From assembly GCF_900101845.1 (NCBI RefSeq), contig NZ_FNAM01000016.1, positions 1 to 64,000 on the forward strand: a stretch of 64,000 nucleotides of DNA, in the 5' to 3' direction. Made by a program: the position numbers and the translations under genes. Below are positions 7,994 to 18,078 of the stretch, piece after piece; the stretch's first letter is position 1; each line of letters starts with the position of its first letter. Origin of the DNA: Sporomusa acidovorans. Its GTDB lineage: Bacteria > Bacillota > Negativicutes > Sporomusales > Sporomusaceae. The notes below the pieces were generated by a model. It was not told where the DNA came from. It was given only the letters and a program-made list of their open reading frames with translations, and did not search any database.

Positions 7994-10628
7994 ATGATAT
8001 TAGACAGTACGCAATTTTCAGTTATTCTATTTGGCCTGGAAAAGGTTTTGAAAATGACGGCATTGCGTTCGGCCATTTTTGCGGAGCGATTGAAAGAAAA
8101 GAATCTGACAGCCCAAATTAAGCTGCGAGACAATTCCCAAGGCAGGTATTTTATTTTTAAAGATGGCAAAATTTCTTCAAAAGCAGGTATTCATCCCGAT
8201 CCTGATATTGTTATGTCGTTTGAAGATGCAGCAACAGCAGTGAGAATCATGAGCCCTACCAAAACTTTTTTAGAATTTATCAGTTCCGCTAAGAGTTTTC
8301 AGCTTGATATGCGGGGGCCGGACGAATTAGCGATATGGTTTGCGGAAACCTTGAATATGACAATGAATCATAATCCGGATTATGGCCTGGATATGGGCGG
8401 TGGTGTTAAGCGTTATACGAACAACACTAACTGCGGTCCTGTCTTTGTGTATGTAAAAAATGGCAAAATTCTCCGTATTACGCCTACTGATTTTGACGGA
8501 GAGGATGCAGATCCGTGGGTGGTTAAAGCCCGGGGCCAAACCTTCTCGCCACCTAAGAAAACTACGGTTAATCCGCATACTCTGGCCTGGAAATCCATGA
8601 TTTATTCCCCAAATCGGTTGCTGTATCCCATGAAACGCGTGGACTTTGATCCGCATGGCGCAAGAAATCCACAAAACCGGGGCATATCCGGCTATGAACG
8701 GATTAGCTGGAACGAAGCACTCGATATTGTTGTCAATGAAATTAAACGGGTAAAAAGAGAACATGGTCCGGGTGCCATTATGAACGGCAGTGGCTCGCAC
8801 CATACCTGGGGAGCGTTAGGATACTGGCTTAGTGCCAGACTGCGTTTTTTTAACTCGATTGGCTGGACACCGGTAGTTCATAATCCGGATAGCTGGGAAG
8901 GCTGGTTCTGGGGAGCAACGCACCATTGGGGCCAAAGTGCCCGGAATGGGGGCTCGGAGTTCTATAATCTAGTGGAGGACTGCCTGCAGAACTGCGAAAT
9001 GATGGTCTTTTGGTCTAGCGACCCTGAATCTACCAGTGGTGTATATGGTGCAGCCGAAGGCACAGTACGGCGCCAGTGGTTAAAAGAGTTGGGCATTAAG
9101 TTTGTTCATATTGATCCTTATTACAATCATACGGTCGGACTTTTAGGCGGTAAATGGCTGGCACCTAAGCCAGGTACGGACAGTGCTATGGTGTTGGCTA
9201 TCGCTTATGTCTGGATTACCGAGAACCTTTATGATAAGGATTATGTGGATAAGGGGGATGTCGGGTGACATCTTTGGCACCGGTAACTTCCTTAATTTAT
9301 ATCAGCGGATGCCGAATATCGTAACCATGAATACCGTTAAGCAGGGGGTGCCGCGGCTTAAAATTCCCGAGGCCATTATGGAGGGTCACTGTGAAACTTA
9401 TAACGCGGATGCTACCACGATTGAAGGACAGTTCATCCCGCTCAAATACCCCACTCCCGGTTATTCACCGGTAAAAATGTATTATAAATATGGCGGCTCG
9501 CATATTGGCACTATGGTTGACACTAACCGTTATGCAAATATGTATCGCTCCGACGGCCTTGAGTTCGTTGTCAATCAGTCAATTTGGTTTGAGGGAGAAG
9601 CGCAGTTTGCTGACGTAATTTTACCAGCCTGTACGAACTTTGAACGCTGGGACATCAGTGAATTTGCCAATTGCGGCGGCTATATCCACCATTCCTTTAC
9701 CCAGGTCAATCATCGGGTTGCTGTTTTACAGCATAAATGCATTGAACCGCTGGGCGAGTCAAAATCTGATATCGAAATTTTCCTGGAGTTGTCGAAACGC
9801 TTGGGTTTGGGCTCGGTATTTTCCGAAGGATCTACAGAACTGGAATGGTGTAAACGGTTATTTGACGGAACGGATTTGCCTTATAAAATATCCTGGAAAA
9901 AGTTTCTCAAGAAAGGTTACTATGTTATTCCGCCATTGCCGGAAGAGCGACGTGATCCGGTTTCGTTCCGCTGGTATGCGGAAGGCCGGCCTAAGGACAC
10001 CCCGGAACCTTTTCCGGCACCGTCTGACTATACGGAAGCATACCGCATGGGTCTGCAACCGCAGTCAGGCAAATTAGAGTTCGAATCCTCAAGTCTCAAA
10101 CGTTATGACCCCAACGATCCGGAGCGGCCACCTATAATGAAATACGTTCCTGCCTGGGAAGGTCCACATGCCACCGAATTATTTGCCAAGTATCCGTTAC
10201 AGCTTGTTTCGCCACATCCCAAGTTTACCTTTCATACCCAGAGTGACGGCAAGGATAGCATTATTAATGATATAAAGGATCATCGAGTATTAATTAACGG
10301 CCACTATTATTGGATTATCAGGATTAATCCGCAAGACGCCACTGCCCGTGGCATTAGGGAAAATGATTTGGTCAAGGCATTTAATGACCGGGGGGCAGTG
10401 ATTTGTGCAGCCCAATTGACGGAACGTATTCCGCCGGGAATTGTACACTCCTATGAATCTTCTGCTGTTTACAAACCGGTGGGTGAACCTGGAAGATCGC
10501 CGGATCTTGGTGGCTGCGTTAACCTCCTTACTCCCAGTCGGATGATGATAAAAAAATCCCATGGCATGGCCGCTAATTCATGTCTTATTGAAATCACCAA
10601 ATGGAGTGACGAGGAGAGATTTTCATGA
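7994..10628 (+). pseudogene. Broken molybdopterin oxidoreductase, pyrogallol hydroxytransferase (AthL) type, with N-terminal SCP2-like domain
   Basis: ATG 7994 follows GGAGG. Residues 1-125 look like an SCP2 sterol-carrier-like domain (GRYFIFKDGKISSKAG; IVMSFEDAATAVRIM). From about residue 138 the sequence closely follows the large subunit of pyrogallol-phloroglucinol transhydroxylase (DMSO reductase family): GPVFVYVKNGKI, SWNEALDIVV, HNPDSWEGWFWG, MVFWSSDPES. The first frame stops at 9268. The rest resumes in another frame from about 9262 ([14 protein letters not shown]) and runs to 10628 with [16 protein letters not shown] and [11 protein letters not shown]. Compared with the remembered family sequence about 130 residues are absent at the junction. 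A working bis-MGD enzyme is unlikely. Confidence 0.85.
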
Positions 10629-10894
10629 AAAAGTGGCATTTGATTATTGATGTTGAAAAATGTGTAGACTGCAATAATTGTTTCATGGCCTGCAAAGATG
10701 AACATGTTGATAATGATTGGCCGGGATATACCCGGCCTCAGCCCCGGCATGGCCAGCGTTGGATCAATATTAAGCGTACAGAACGGGGACAGTACCCGCT
10801 TGTTGATGTGGCGTACAGGCCAACCCCCTGTATGCATTGTGAAGATGCACCCTGCATTCGCGCCTCTAAGGGGAGTATCACCAATTTATATTAG
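10625..10894 (+). pseudogene. Truncated Fe-S subunit of the transhydroxylase-type enzyme (AthS-like)
   Basis: Starts at ATG 10625 with a 4-bp overlap of the large-subunit stop, the usual coupling. It has CVDCNNCFMACKDEH at residues 14-28 and YRPTPCMHCEDAPC near 64-77, which match the N-terminal ferredoxin part of the AthS family. Family members have about 270 residues and three [4Fe-4S] clusters. This frame ends after 89 residues, and the AT-rich DNA that follows shows no continuation in any frame, so the last two thirds are deleted. Confidence 0.85.
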
Positions 10895-11237
10895 AAAAAA
10901 ATACAATTGTATTTGCCGGCTTTTGTATATTTCCTTAACATGAATATATTGTTGTATTCTAGATTACTATTTTAATAGTATAGTCTAAAGGGTTAATTTG
11001 CTTAGAAATCTTCAATTTCTTGCTTAAAGCAGTTTAATTGTTTTATTCTTGAAGTATCTCATATATTATTTATGAAATAAAACTAAGTTGTCGGTAATTT
11101 ATACAATAAAATCTCTGATTGTCCCGTAGGAATCTAACATGACTTAACAATAATGAAATGCTATGATTAATTATAGATATTTTAGATTTTTTTAAGTAAT
11201 GTAATAAATTTAAAAGATATTTTTGGAGGAATCGGAG
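10895..11237 (+). other. 343-bp AT-rich intergenic region
   Basis: No gene seen. It begins where the Fe-S subunit is cut off and ends with the GGAGGA ribosome site of the flavoprotein gene (11224-11229). A stretch near 11030 (TTTAATTGTT...GAAGTAT) weakly resembles the island promoter element but with a shorter spacer. No terminator hairpin was seen. Confidence 0.5.
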
Positions 11238-12968
11238 ATGTTAGAGCAAGGTGGGGAACAAGGGAAAAAAAATGGCGGATTATCACGCCGTACCTTTCTG
11301 AAAAGCAGTGTAGTTACGGTTGCAGGCGTTGTTGCGGGAACTATGATCAGCGGCTGCGGTAAAGGACGAAAAGAAGACCAAGGAACCTCAGAAACTAGCA
11401 AAGCTGGTGATGCCAAAGGAACTATAAGTGAACCCAGTTTTCTGAAGGCGCCGCAACTCATTAAAGATAGCGAAATTTCTTCCACCTTGGAAGCGGATGT
11501 CGTTGTGGTGGGTGCTGGTATGTCTGGGCTATGTGCAGCAATTTCTGCCGCTGAGGAAGGGGCCAAGGTGATCCTTCTGGAAAAAACTCCTAATGTTAAT
11601 TTCCGGGGGTATGATTATGGTGCCGTTAATTCAAAAGTGCAAAAACAAGTTGGCTGCGATATGGAGCCTATAACGCTTACTAGAGAAATGATGCGTTATG
11701 CAGGTTATAGAAATGATCAACGCGTTGTTATGAAATATGTAAATGAAAGTGGAAAAGTCAATGATTGGCTATTAGAAATGGCGCTTAGCGCCGGTTGTAA
11801 GGTTAAACACATTTGGACCCGTGATGAAATGGTGGCAGAGGGGGCAACTTTACCAACTATGCCATCTATGACATTTGTTCTTGAGCCCACCCAAGAAGCA
11901 ATGGAAAAAGCACCAAAAGGAATGATTGGTGGGAAGCCGGTGATTGCCATGGCATTTACTTTGTTTTCGACAGCTGAGAAAAAAGGGGTGGACATTCATT
12001 TCAATACGCCGGCTGTACAGCTTATCAGGGAAAATGAAAACACCGGCAGGGTTACAGCTGTCATTGCGAAGGAGCAAAACGGCAAATATATTAAATGCGT
12101 TGGCAAAAAAGGCATTATCTTATGTGCGGGTGATTATGGCAATGATGATGAGATGCTGCACTATTACATACCAAGTAGTTCAACCGTCAAAATAAAATTA
12201 TATCCAAGTAAGGCGAATACCGGCGATGGCCAAAAAATGGGAATGTGGGTTGGCGCTGCCATTGATGAGCCACCGCATGCCCCCATGTATTTTGATATAG
12301 GCATGGCAGAGGCACCCGGCTTAGCGGATTCGGTTATGCGTCAGCCTTGGCTTAGCGTAAATGACGAGGGGGACCGGTATGCAAATGAAGATTTGCCTTA
12401 TGCTTATGTAAGTAATGCGGTTCGGCAAGAACCCGGGTATAAACGCTGGACGATTTGGGACGCAAAATGGCCGGAAGAAGCTCCGCGTTTTCATCAAACC
12501 GCTTGTAAGTCTTTAAAAAGTGAATACCATGATCCCAAGCGGGTTGAGCAGCTTATTAAAGATAATGTTATAAAATCAGCGAATACATTTGACGAGCTAG
12601 CTCAAAAGATGAATATTCCCGCCGATAAATTAAAAACTTCCATAGCACGCTACAATGAACTTGCTAAAAAAGGCTTTGATGAAGATTTTTACAAACGTAC
12701 GGACTGTATGACGACAATTGAGAGGCCGCCATTTTATGCGGCCCACCTTGACACGGCATTGTTGGTAACATTAGGCGGACTTAAAATTAATGAAAATATG
12801 CAGGTTTTAGATAAAAATAAGAAGGTAATTCCGGGCCTTTTTGCAGCAGGTAATAATTCCGGTAGTTTTTATGCAAACGATTATTGTGTAACGGTAATGG
12901 GAAATAGTCATGGCCGTGCCTATACGTTTGGTTACTTAGCAGGAAAAAACGTATTAAAATCGAATTAA
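11238..12968 (+). CDS. Tat-exported lipoprotein flavoreductase (fumarate/urocanate reductase-like)
   Basis: A 576-residue FAD-binding protein. The N-terminus carries a Tat motif (LSRRTFLKSS) followed by a hydrophobic stretch and a lipobox ending ISGC, so it is probably exported folded with its flavin and lipid-anchored. The dinucleotide fold is at about residues 87-115 (DVVVVGAGMSGLCAA, ending in LLEKT). The C-terminal FAD contact reads IPGLFAAGNNSG. This matches the soluble fumarate / urocanate / arylacrylate reductase group. No FMN_bind domain is present, so it needs an external electron donor; the cytochrome at 20076 is a candidate. The usual His before the late GG motif is not evident (LVTLGG), so the acceptor is unlikely to be plain fumarate. 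ATG 11238 fits GGAGGA better than TTG 11223. Confidence 0.85.
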   Translation: MLEQGGEQGKKNGGLSRRTFLKSSVVTVAGVVAGTMISGCGKGRKEDQGTSETSKAGDAKGTISEPSFLKAPQLIKDSEISSTLEADVVVVGAGMSGLCAAISAAEEGAKVILLEKTPNVNFRGYDYGAVNSKVQKQVGCDMEPITLTREMMRYAGYRNDQRVVMKYVNESGKVNDWLLEMALSAGCKVKHIWTRDEMVAEGATLPTMPSMTFVLEPTQEAMEKAPKGMIGGKPVIAMAFTLFSTAEKKGVDIHFNTPAVQLIRENENTGRVTAVIAKEQNGKYIKCVGKKGIILCAGDYGNDDEMLHYYIPSSSTVKIKLYPSKANTGDGQKMGMWVGAAIDEPPHAPMYFDIGMAEAPGLADSVMRQPWLSVNDEGDRYANEDLPYAYVSNAVRQEPGYKRWTIWDAKWPEEAPRFHQTACKSLKSEYHDPKRVEQLIKDNVIKSANTFDELAQKMNIPADKLKTSIARYNELAKKGFDEDFYKRTDCMTTIERPPFYAAHLDTALLVTLGGLKINENMQVLDKNKKVIPGLFAAGNNSGSFYANDYCVTVMGNSHGRAYTFGYLAGKNVLKSN

Positions 12969-12982
12969 ATTGCAAGAACTTT

Positions 12983-13016
12983 AAAATGCATCTATGAAGT
13001 TCATAGATGCATTTTT
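12983..13016 (+). terminator. Terminator of the flavoprotein gene
   Basis: AAAATGCATCTATGA (12983-12997) pairs perfectly with TCATAGATGCATTTT (13001-13015) around a 3-nt loop, followed by T and AT-rich sequence. Confidence 0.85.
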
Positions 13017-13157
13017 ATATTATCAGAAAGCGTAACCTTTCTGACAATAAGTAAGAACGGTTAACCCTAAAGGGGTACAGACGGCTTCTGTCGGCATCCT
13101 GAAGGATTTGGCACAAGCCAGTCTTTTCTTATATATTCGAAGGAGTGAGTAAGTGCT

Positions 13158-14399
13158 ATGAGGGGAGTACCGCATTCTGTGTGTATTTTGGAGAAAGTTA
13201 GAAAACATGGCATAACGGCACTTATTTCTTATATTCAGAAGCGATTTAGAAAACAATTTGCGTTTGTGGATGGACAAGGTAAAGAAATCTATGCAACAGG
13301 GAAATTTTTTAAAAAAATAGATAGTTCGCTTATTTTGCAGATAAAAAACAAACACTGGCATGATAGCGAGCAAAATATATTTGTTTATAAGGTTGAGAAA
13401 AATGGAATATGTTTATTTTTAGTGTTGCATCCGGTAGCAAAAACAGATGTGCCAGAGGTAATTTCACTGTTAGAAGATACAAGATTAGCATTGTCTTTTT
13501 ATCTAAATACTCTAATTGAATTTCAAACTCAATGCTCAAACATTGAAAATGATCTCATGGAAACCTTATTTGGCAAAAAACGCGGGAAAGTAGATGAGTT
13601 TTTACCGTTTGGCCATTTCAACTTAAATACCGATAAACCATATGTTATTCAGCTATTTCATCTCGAAAAGACGGATGATCCGGTACTAGTAAACAACATA
13701 ATTAACGATGTGGTCAAATATACGGACAAAAATAAATTGCCTGCCTTGCGGCCGATATATTGGCAAAAAAATCTAGTGCATATTATACCGGCTCTATATA
13801 AAAATGACACTTTTGAGTTACGAAAAGAATGGCCGGAAATAAAAGTTTCAGAAATTTTTCGCAAATCAGCTGAGCGGAAATATAATATAAAAATTTCTAT
13901 TGGAATCGGCCAGATATATTCGTTGCATGAATTATATAAAAGTTATAATGAAGCTCGCGTTGCCCTGATATTTCGCCGATTGATAGGAGAAGTTGGCTAC
14001 GTACAACGGTTTTGTGATTTAGGGTTTTTCCGCTTTCTTTTTACACAAGATCTAGAATTAAATAAAAATTTTGTAATGAATAAATTAGGGGCAATTGTTT
14101 ATTACGATAATCAAAAAAATGGAGAACTTTTAAATACTTTGCGAATTTTAATGGATAACGGGTTTAACTGGAAAGAGACAGCCGCAAAATGTGATGTTCA
14201 TGTGAATACGATATATTACCGTGTTGAACGTATTGAAAAAATGCTGCAGACAAACCTACATGATTCCAGCGTTAAATTTGAATTATTTGTGGCATTAAAG
14301 TTATGGGATATATTAAATGCATTAGATGTAGTTGATAATTATTATGTTGGCTCGATTGAGAAAGCATTAAATAAAGCGGAGGCTAGTTGGGAGAGTTAG
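13158..14399 (+). CDS. PucR/CdaR-like regulator with C-terminal HTH (first of a tandem pair)
   Basis: A 413-residue protein. The C-terminal domain (about residues 325-375; WKETAAKCDVHVNTIYYRVERI) is the HTH_30 DNA-binding domain of the PucR/CdaR family. The middle part (ISIGIGQIYSLHELYKSYNEARVAL) is the GGDEF-like domain that usually precedes it. The first 120 residues are a variable sensor region. Family members activate catabolic genes on sensing a substrate. It lies between the flavoprotein gene and a second copy of itself and could control either the flavoprotein or the aromatic island. ATG 13158 follows AAGGAG with a long spacer. Confidence 0.85.
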   Translation: MRGVPHSVCILEKVRKHGITALISYIQKRFRKQFAFVDGQGKEIYATGKFFKKIDSSLILQIKNKHWHDSEQNIFVYKVEKNGICLFLVLHPVAKTDVPEVISLLEDTRLALSFYLNTLIEFQTQCSNIENDLMETLFGKKRGKVDEFLPFGHFNLNTDKPYVIQLFHLEKTDDPVLVNNIINDVVKYTDKNKLPALRPIYWQKNLVHIIPALYKNDTFELRKEWPEIKVSEIFRKSAERKYNIKISIGIGQIYSLHELYKSYNEARVALIFRRLIGEVGYVQRFCDLGFFRFLFTQDLELNKNFVMNKLGAIVYYDNQKNGELLNTLRILMDNGFNWKETAAKCDVHVNTIYYRVERIEKMLQTNLHDSSVKFELFVALKLWDILNALDVVDNYYVGSIEKALNKAEASWES

Positions 14400-14401
14400 T
14401 C

Positions 14402-15595
14402 ATGGGGAATAATATTGCTGTGGAAATGAAATTTTTGGAACAGCTATTAGATGAAGGTATTATGCGTATTATCGAGGATCTAGAAATGGCATTAGGGAAA
14501 AGTATTCTTTTAGCGGATAACCGTGAAAAAATATTTTATCCGTTAAACTATATGCATGATGAAAAAACTTGCATGCTCCTCCGCCAGATCCCCGTAATTA
14601 AAGAAACAGAATATTATTTTCATAAGACCCAAAAAATGTTATTCTACCAACTGGGTAATCTAGAACATCGTTTAATTATTGGTGTCTATAACGTCCAACA
14701 AAAAGATATTTTAGCGTTAATTGAAAAAATACATATGCGCAGCTTAGCGTTGAAAACGTATTTAGATATGCAGGAACAATTAGAAAAACAGGCAAAATCC
14801 TTTGAAAAAAATCTAATAGAAACATTAATAAAAAGTAGTACTAATATCCATGATATTATCGGATTCCATAAAATTGATTTAAGAACAGATCAATTTTATG
14901 GAATTTTATTGCTGGAATTTGCTAATATAATAAATATTGTGGATATAAGTACGACACTCGGAAATTTTTGCAAACAAGTAGAAAATAGTAAAATTTTTCC
15001 GCCTATTCTTTGGAATGATATGATTGTTGTAATTATAGAGGCTTTAGATAGCAAAGATAGGCAAGCGATGGCAAATATAGAAAAAATGGCTGCGAATTGG
15101 CAAGAAAAATTAGCCGGACAATTTGGCGTTCAACCAAATTGTGGAATAGGACGGTTTTATATGTTAGCCAATTTACATAAATCCTATATTGAAGCAAAAA
15201 TTTCTTTAGCATTTCCTGTCATCATGGGAAAATCGGGCTCTGTACAAGCATTTGATAATCTCGGGGTTTTCAGTATGATTTTTTCACAAGAGATTGGTTC
15301 GTTGAAGGAATATGTCTTAGAAATTTTAGGACCCATATTGATTTATGATCACGAAGTTAATATGCAGCTTGTCGATACACTAAGAATTTTATTGCATAAT
15401 GATTTTAACTGGGCCAAAACTGCTAAAGAAATGTTTGTTCATGTCAATACGATATATTATCGATATGATAAAATCGAAAAAATGCTTAAGCTTGATTTAT
15501 CCAAAGGTAAAGACCGCAACGAGGCATTTGCCGCACTGATTGTGTGGGATGTATTAACCAATATAGGCGTTATAGAGAATAATTTTTTTTGCTGA
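14402..15595 (+). CDS. PucR/CdaR-like regulator (second of the tandem pair)
   Basis: A 397-residue paralogue of the upstream gene with the same plan: sensor region, GGDEF-like middle (CGIGRFYMLANLHKSYIEAK) and C-terminal HTH_30 (NWAKTAKEMFVHVNTIYYRY). The start is ATG 14402, preceded by GGGAGAG; the in-frame TTG at 14387 lies inside the upstream gene. The two genes are three bases apart and presumably co-transcribed. The 3' end overlaps the convergent ccmF gene by 26 bp. Partners or a heterodimer are possible but unproven. Confidence 0.85.
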   Translation: MGNNIAVEMKFLEQLLDEGIMRIIEDLEMALGKSILLADNREKIFYPLNYMHDEKTCMLLRQIPVIKETEYYFHKTQKMLFYQLGNLEHRLIIGVYNVQQKDILALIEKIHMRSLALKTYLDMQEQLEKQAKSFEKNLIETLIKSSTNIHDIIGFHKIDLRTDQFYGILLLEFANIINIVDISTTLGNFCKQVENSKIFPPILWNDMIVVIIEALDSKDRQAMANIEKMAANWQEKLAGQFGVQPNCGIGRFYMLANLHKSYIEAKISLAFPVIMGKSGSVQAFDNLGVFSMIFSQEIGSLKEYVLEILGPILIYDHEVNMQLVDTLRILLHNDFNWAKTAKEMFVHVNTIYYRYDKIEKMLKLDLSKGKDRNEAFAALIVWDVLTNIGVIENNFFC

Positions 15596-17708
15596 CAAAC
15601 ACTTTCGTCAAGATACCGGCGATGATAAAGAGACAGCCAAGCCAAACCAGCCACATTAAAGGCTTGAAACTTATTTCAACATCAATATTCCGGTTGTCTT
15701 GCGGCAGTACATCTATGCGCAGACTAATCTCTTTGGTATTGGTATTGAGACTTTGCAGAGAAAGCTGGCAGGTATCGCTAATTTTGCGGGGGAGTGCATG
15801 AAACTTGCCATCTTGCTGTACCATTTCCAGGGTATACATATTTTCTGTATTTTTGGTTTCAACAAGCACCTGCACAGTAATTTTAAGGGAATCCGCGGCT
15901 TGCTTGTCTACCAAGATGTTTTTTAGTGTAAAGGTCATATGGTCTAAGGTTTGAGGAGTATCAAGAGCTAAACGGACTTGCCTTTTCTCAGTATTGGATT
16001 GTGATGGTGTTAGATAAAGATCGCCGCGAAGTGTTTTTAAAATGGCAGGCTCGTGGGCAGATGCTCTTCCGTCCGCCGAATATTTTGTTACAGCATAAAT
16101 ATATTTTCCCTGGTCTATTTTGAAACTCTCAATTTTTTGCTGAGCCGATTTTTTTGCCGTACTGCCAGTATATTCAATAGCCTGGCCAAAAATGGAAACG
16201 GCCTGTTGGGGCTGCAGGCTTACGGTTGTTTTTTCACTGGCAAGCGAAGTGACAAGAATGCCAATGCAAAGAAAGCCGAGGCCCATATGGCTAAGCGAGG
16301 CGGCTATTAACCTCTTTTTTACAAGCAGTGAGGCATGAATGGCTATCAGCACAAAGGACAGACCGGTAACGAGTATGGCCAGAGGCTGAAAAATTGAATA
16401 GCAGGAGCAAAATAACAAACCCAGAAAAAGTGACGGCAGCAAGGCCAGATAATATTTTTTGCTTTTTAACTTGCCTTGGTTCCAGTTATGCAGCAGGGAG
16501 AGATTTGTAAATACAAGCAAAATAACGGTTAATGGCAGGGTAGACCGATTGTAAAAGCCGGGATCAATGCTTTGGGGAGAGCCGAATAGCTGAGTGATTA
16601 AGGGCGCTGATGTGCCCAGTAATATCAGCCCTGCCAATCCAAGCAGGGTGACACCGCCGGCCGCAAGTGAAAACTCACGGCTGTAAAAACTTTGGTATAG
16701 CGGCACAGCGGGAAGCAAGCGCCATTTTATTATCAGAATAACGGTTGCCATAACGCCTAAACTAAGCATAAGCATAGCTAGCATGCTGGCACTGCTGTCC
16801 TGACTAAAAGAGTGTACAGAAAAATCGCTGAGCACACCGCTGCGGGTAAGATAAGTTCCATATAAGACCAGGATAAATGTATAAATAGCACAAAAATAGG
16901 CGGCGCGATAAGCGCCTGCTTTTTTGTGGGCGATAAACAAAAAATGAATTAACGCCGTGCAGGTAAGCCAAGGAATAAGAGATGCATTTTCAACAGGATC
17001 CCAGCTCCAATAGCCGCCCCATCCCAGTGTTTTATATGCCCAGTAGGCGCCAAGAAAAATACCCGAGCCAAGAAATCCCCAGGCCAGCATGCTCCAAGGT
17101 AAGGCATGTTCGATTAATTCTTTAGGCTTGTTCGCAATGAGTCCGCCAATCGCTAAGGCAAACGGAACAGCCAGGAGCGCATATCCCATAAAGATAAGCG
17201 GCGGATGAATAACCATCCAAAAATCCTGCAGGAGAGGATTCAGTCCCATACTTTCCGTAAAAGGGCCAGGATGCAGCAGGAACGGATTTTTTAGAAGCAG
17301 TATAATGTGTAAAACAGTCTGCACCATACAATAAGCAATAAAAGCTGGCTTCGGCAGGTATCCTTTCTTTAGCAGATAGAGTCCAATCAGGCTGTGGAAC
17401 AATAACCACAATAAGAAAGAGCCTTCTTGTCCGGCCCAGAAAACAGCAAGCTTATAGAACAAGGGGAGACTTGCGGCAGAATAACTCCAGACATAATTGT
17501 ACTGAAACTGATCGGTAAGAATGGCATATACTAAAAAAGCGGCAGCAAGGATACTGAAAATAGCCGACAACTGATAAAGAAACACGCTGAATGCAGAGAT
17601 TTTGGCGCAATTTGGCAGCAATTTGGCACGACTATAGCGGCTAATGGCAGAAAAGAGCGCTGCTATTGAACAAATACAACCAAGAAACAGACTAATAACA
17701 CCAATCAT
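15570..17708 (-). CDS. ccmF: Cytochrome c haem lyase CcmF
   Basis: A 712-residue multi-spanning membrane protein of the CcmF/CycK/NrfE family, which attaches haem to CXXCH motifs of exported apocytochromes. The WWD-type signature GWGGYWSWDPVEN is present, with His residues in flanking helices and about a dozen hydrophobic segments. A soluble loop lies near the C-terminus before the last helix (WLVWLGCLFIIAGILT). ATG 17708 follows GAGAGGA on the reverse strand. It is the last gene of ccmABCEF and starts one base after the ccmE stop. Confidence 0.93.
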   Translation of the reverse strand: MIGVISLFLGCICSIAALFSAISRYSRAKLLPNCAKISAFSVFLYQLSAIFSILAAAFLVYAILTDQFQYNYVWSYSAASLPLFYKLAVFWAGQEGSFLLWLLFHSLIGLYLLKKGYLPKPAFIAYCMVQTVLHIILLLKNPFLLHPGPFTESMGLNPLLQDFWMVIHPPLIFMGYALLAVPFALAIGGLIANKPKELIEHALPWSMLAWGFLGSGIFLGAYWAYKTLGWGGYWSWDPVENASLIPWLTCTALIHFLFIAHKKAGAYRAAYFCAIYTFILVLYGTYLTRSGVLSDFSVHSFSQDSSASMLAMLMLSLGVMATVILIIKWRLLPAVPLYQSFYSREFSLAAGGVTLLGLAGLILLGTSAPLITQLFGSPQSIDPGFYNRSTLPLTVILLVFTNLSLLHNWNQGKLKSKKYYLALLPSLFLGLLFCSCYSIFQPLAILVTGLSFVLIAIHASLLVKKRLIAASLSHMGLGFLCIGILVTSLASEKTTVSLQPQQAVSIFGQAIEYTGSTAKKSAQQKIESFKIDQGKYIYAVTKYSADGRASAHEPAILKTLRGDLYLTPSQSNTEKRQVRLALDTPQTLDHMTFTLKNILVDKQAADSLKITVQVLVETKNTENMYTLEMVQQDGKFHALPRKISDTCQLSLQSLNTNTKEISLRIDVLPQDNRNIDVEISFKPLMWLVWLGCLFIIAGILTKVFVSKKNYSL

Positions 17709-17709
17709 G

Positions 17710-18078
17710 TTACAATCCTCTCTTTTCGTATTTGGACGGACATTTAATGAGTAACTTTTCAGCGGAAAATGTCTCGCCGTTTTGCCTGCCGACAACAACA
17801 ATTTCCGTAGCATGCTCGAAGTTATCCGGTTTTGTTCCCTGGTAGCATACGGGAACCTTATTCCCTTTTTCGTCCACTAAAAAGAATGTTAACTCCTGAT
17901 TCCGATAGGTAATCATGTCTGACTCTTTTACCAGCGTTCCTTTGACTTGCACAGTGGAATGAGCTGTCCTCGCTTCGGCGAAACTAACGTAGGGATTAAG
18001 CGATAACTTGAATTCAGTTAGGAAGTATATGATGAGAAAGGCAAGAAAAATAAATATAATAGAATGACGTTTTTTCAT
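17710..18078 (-). CDS. ccmE: Haem chaperone CcmE, cysteine variant
   Basis: A 122-residue periplasmic haem chaperone with one N-terminal membrane helix (residues 6-21) and an OB-like domain. Normal CcmE binds haem through the His of HxxxY. Here the motif is C113-PSK-Y117 (LLIKCPSKYEK), so Cys takes the place of His. This Cys variant is known from deltaproteobacteria and archaea in the so-called System I*, which also lacks CcmD and CcmH. The gene overlaps ccmC by 4 bp and lies between ccmC and ccmF, as expected. Confidence 0.9.
   Translation of the reverse strand: MKKRHSIIFIFLAFLIIYFLTEFKLSLNPYVSFAEARTAHSTVQVKGTLVKESDMITYRNQELTFFLVDEKGNKVPVCYQGTKPDNFEHATEIVVVGRQNGETFSAEKLLIKCPSKYEKRGL

Noticed and set aside
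11028-11062. Possible seventh copy of the island promoter element before the flavoprotein gene
   Set aside because: The spacer is one base short and both boxes match poorly (TTTAAT, TATCTC); not above chance in AT-rich DNA.
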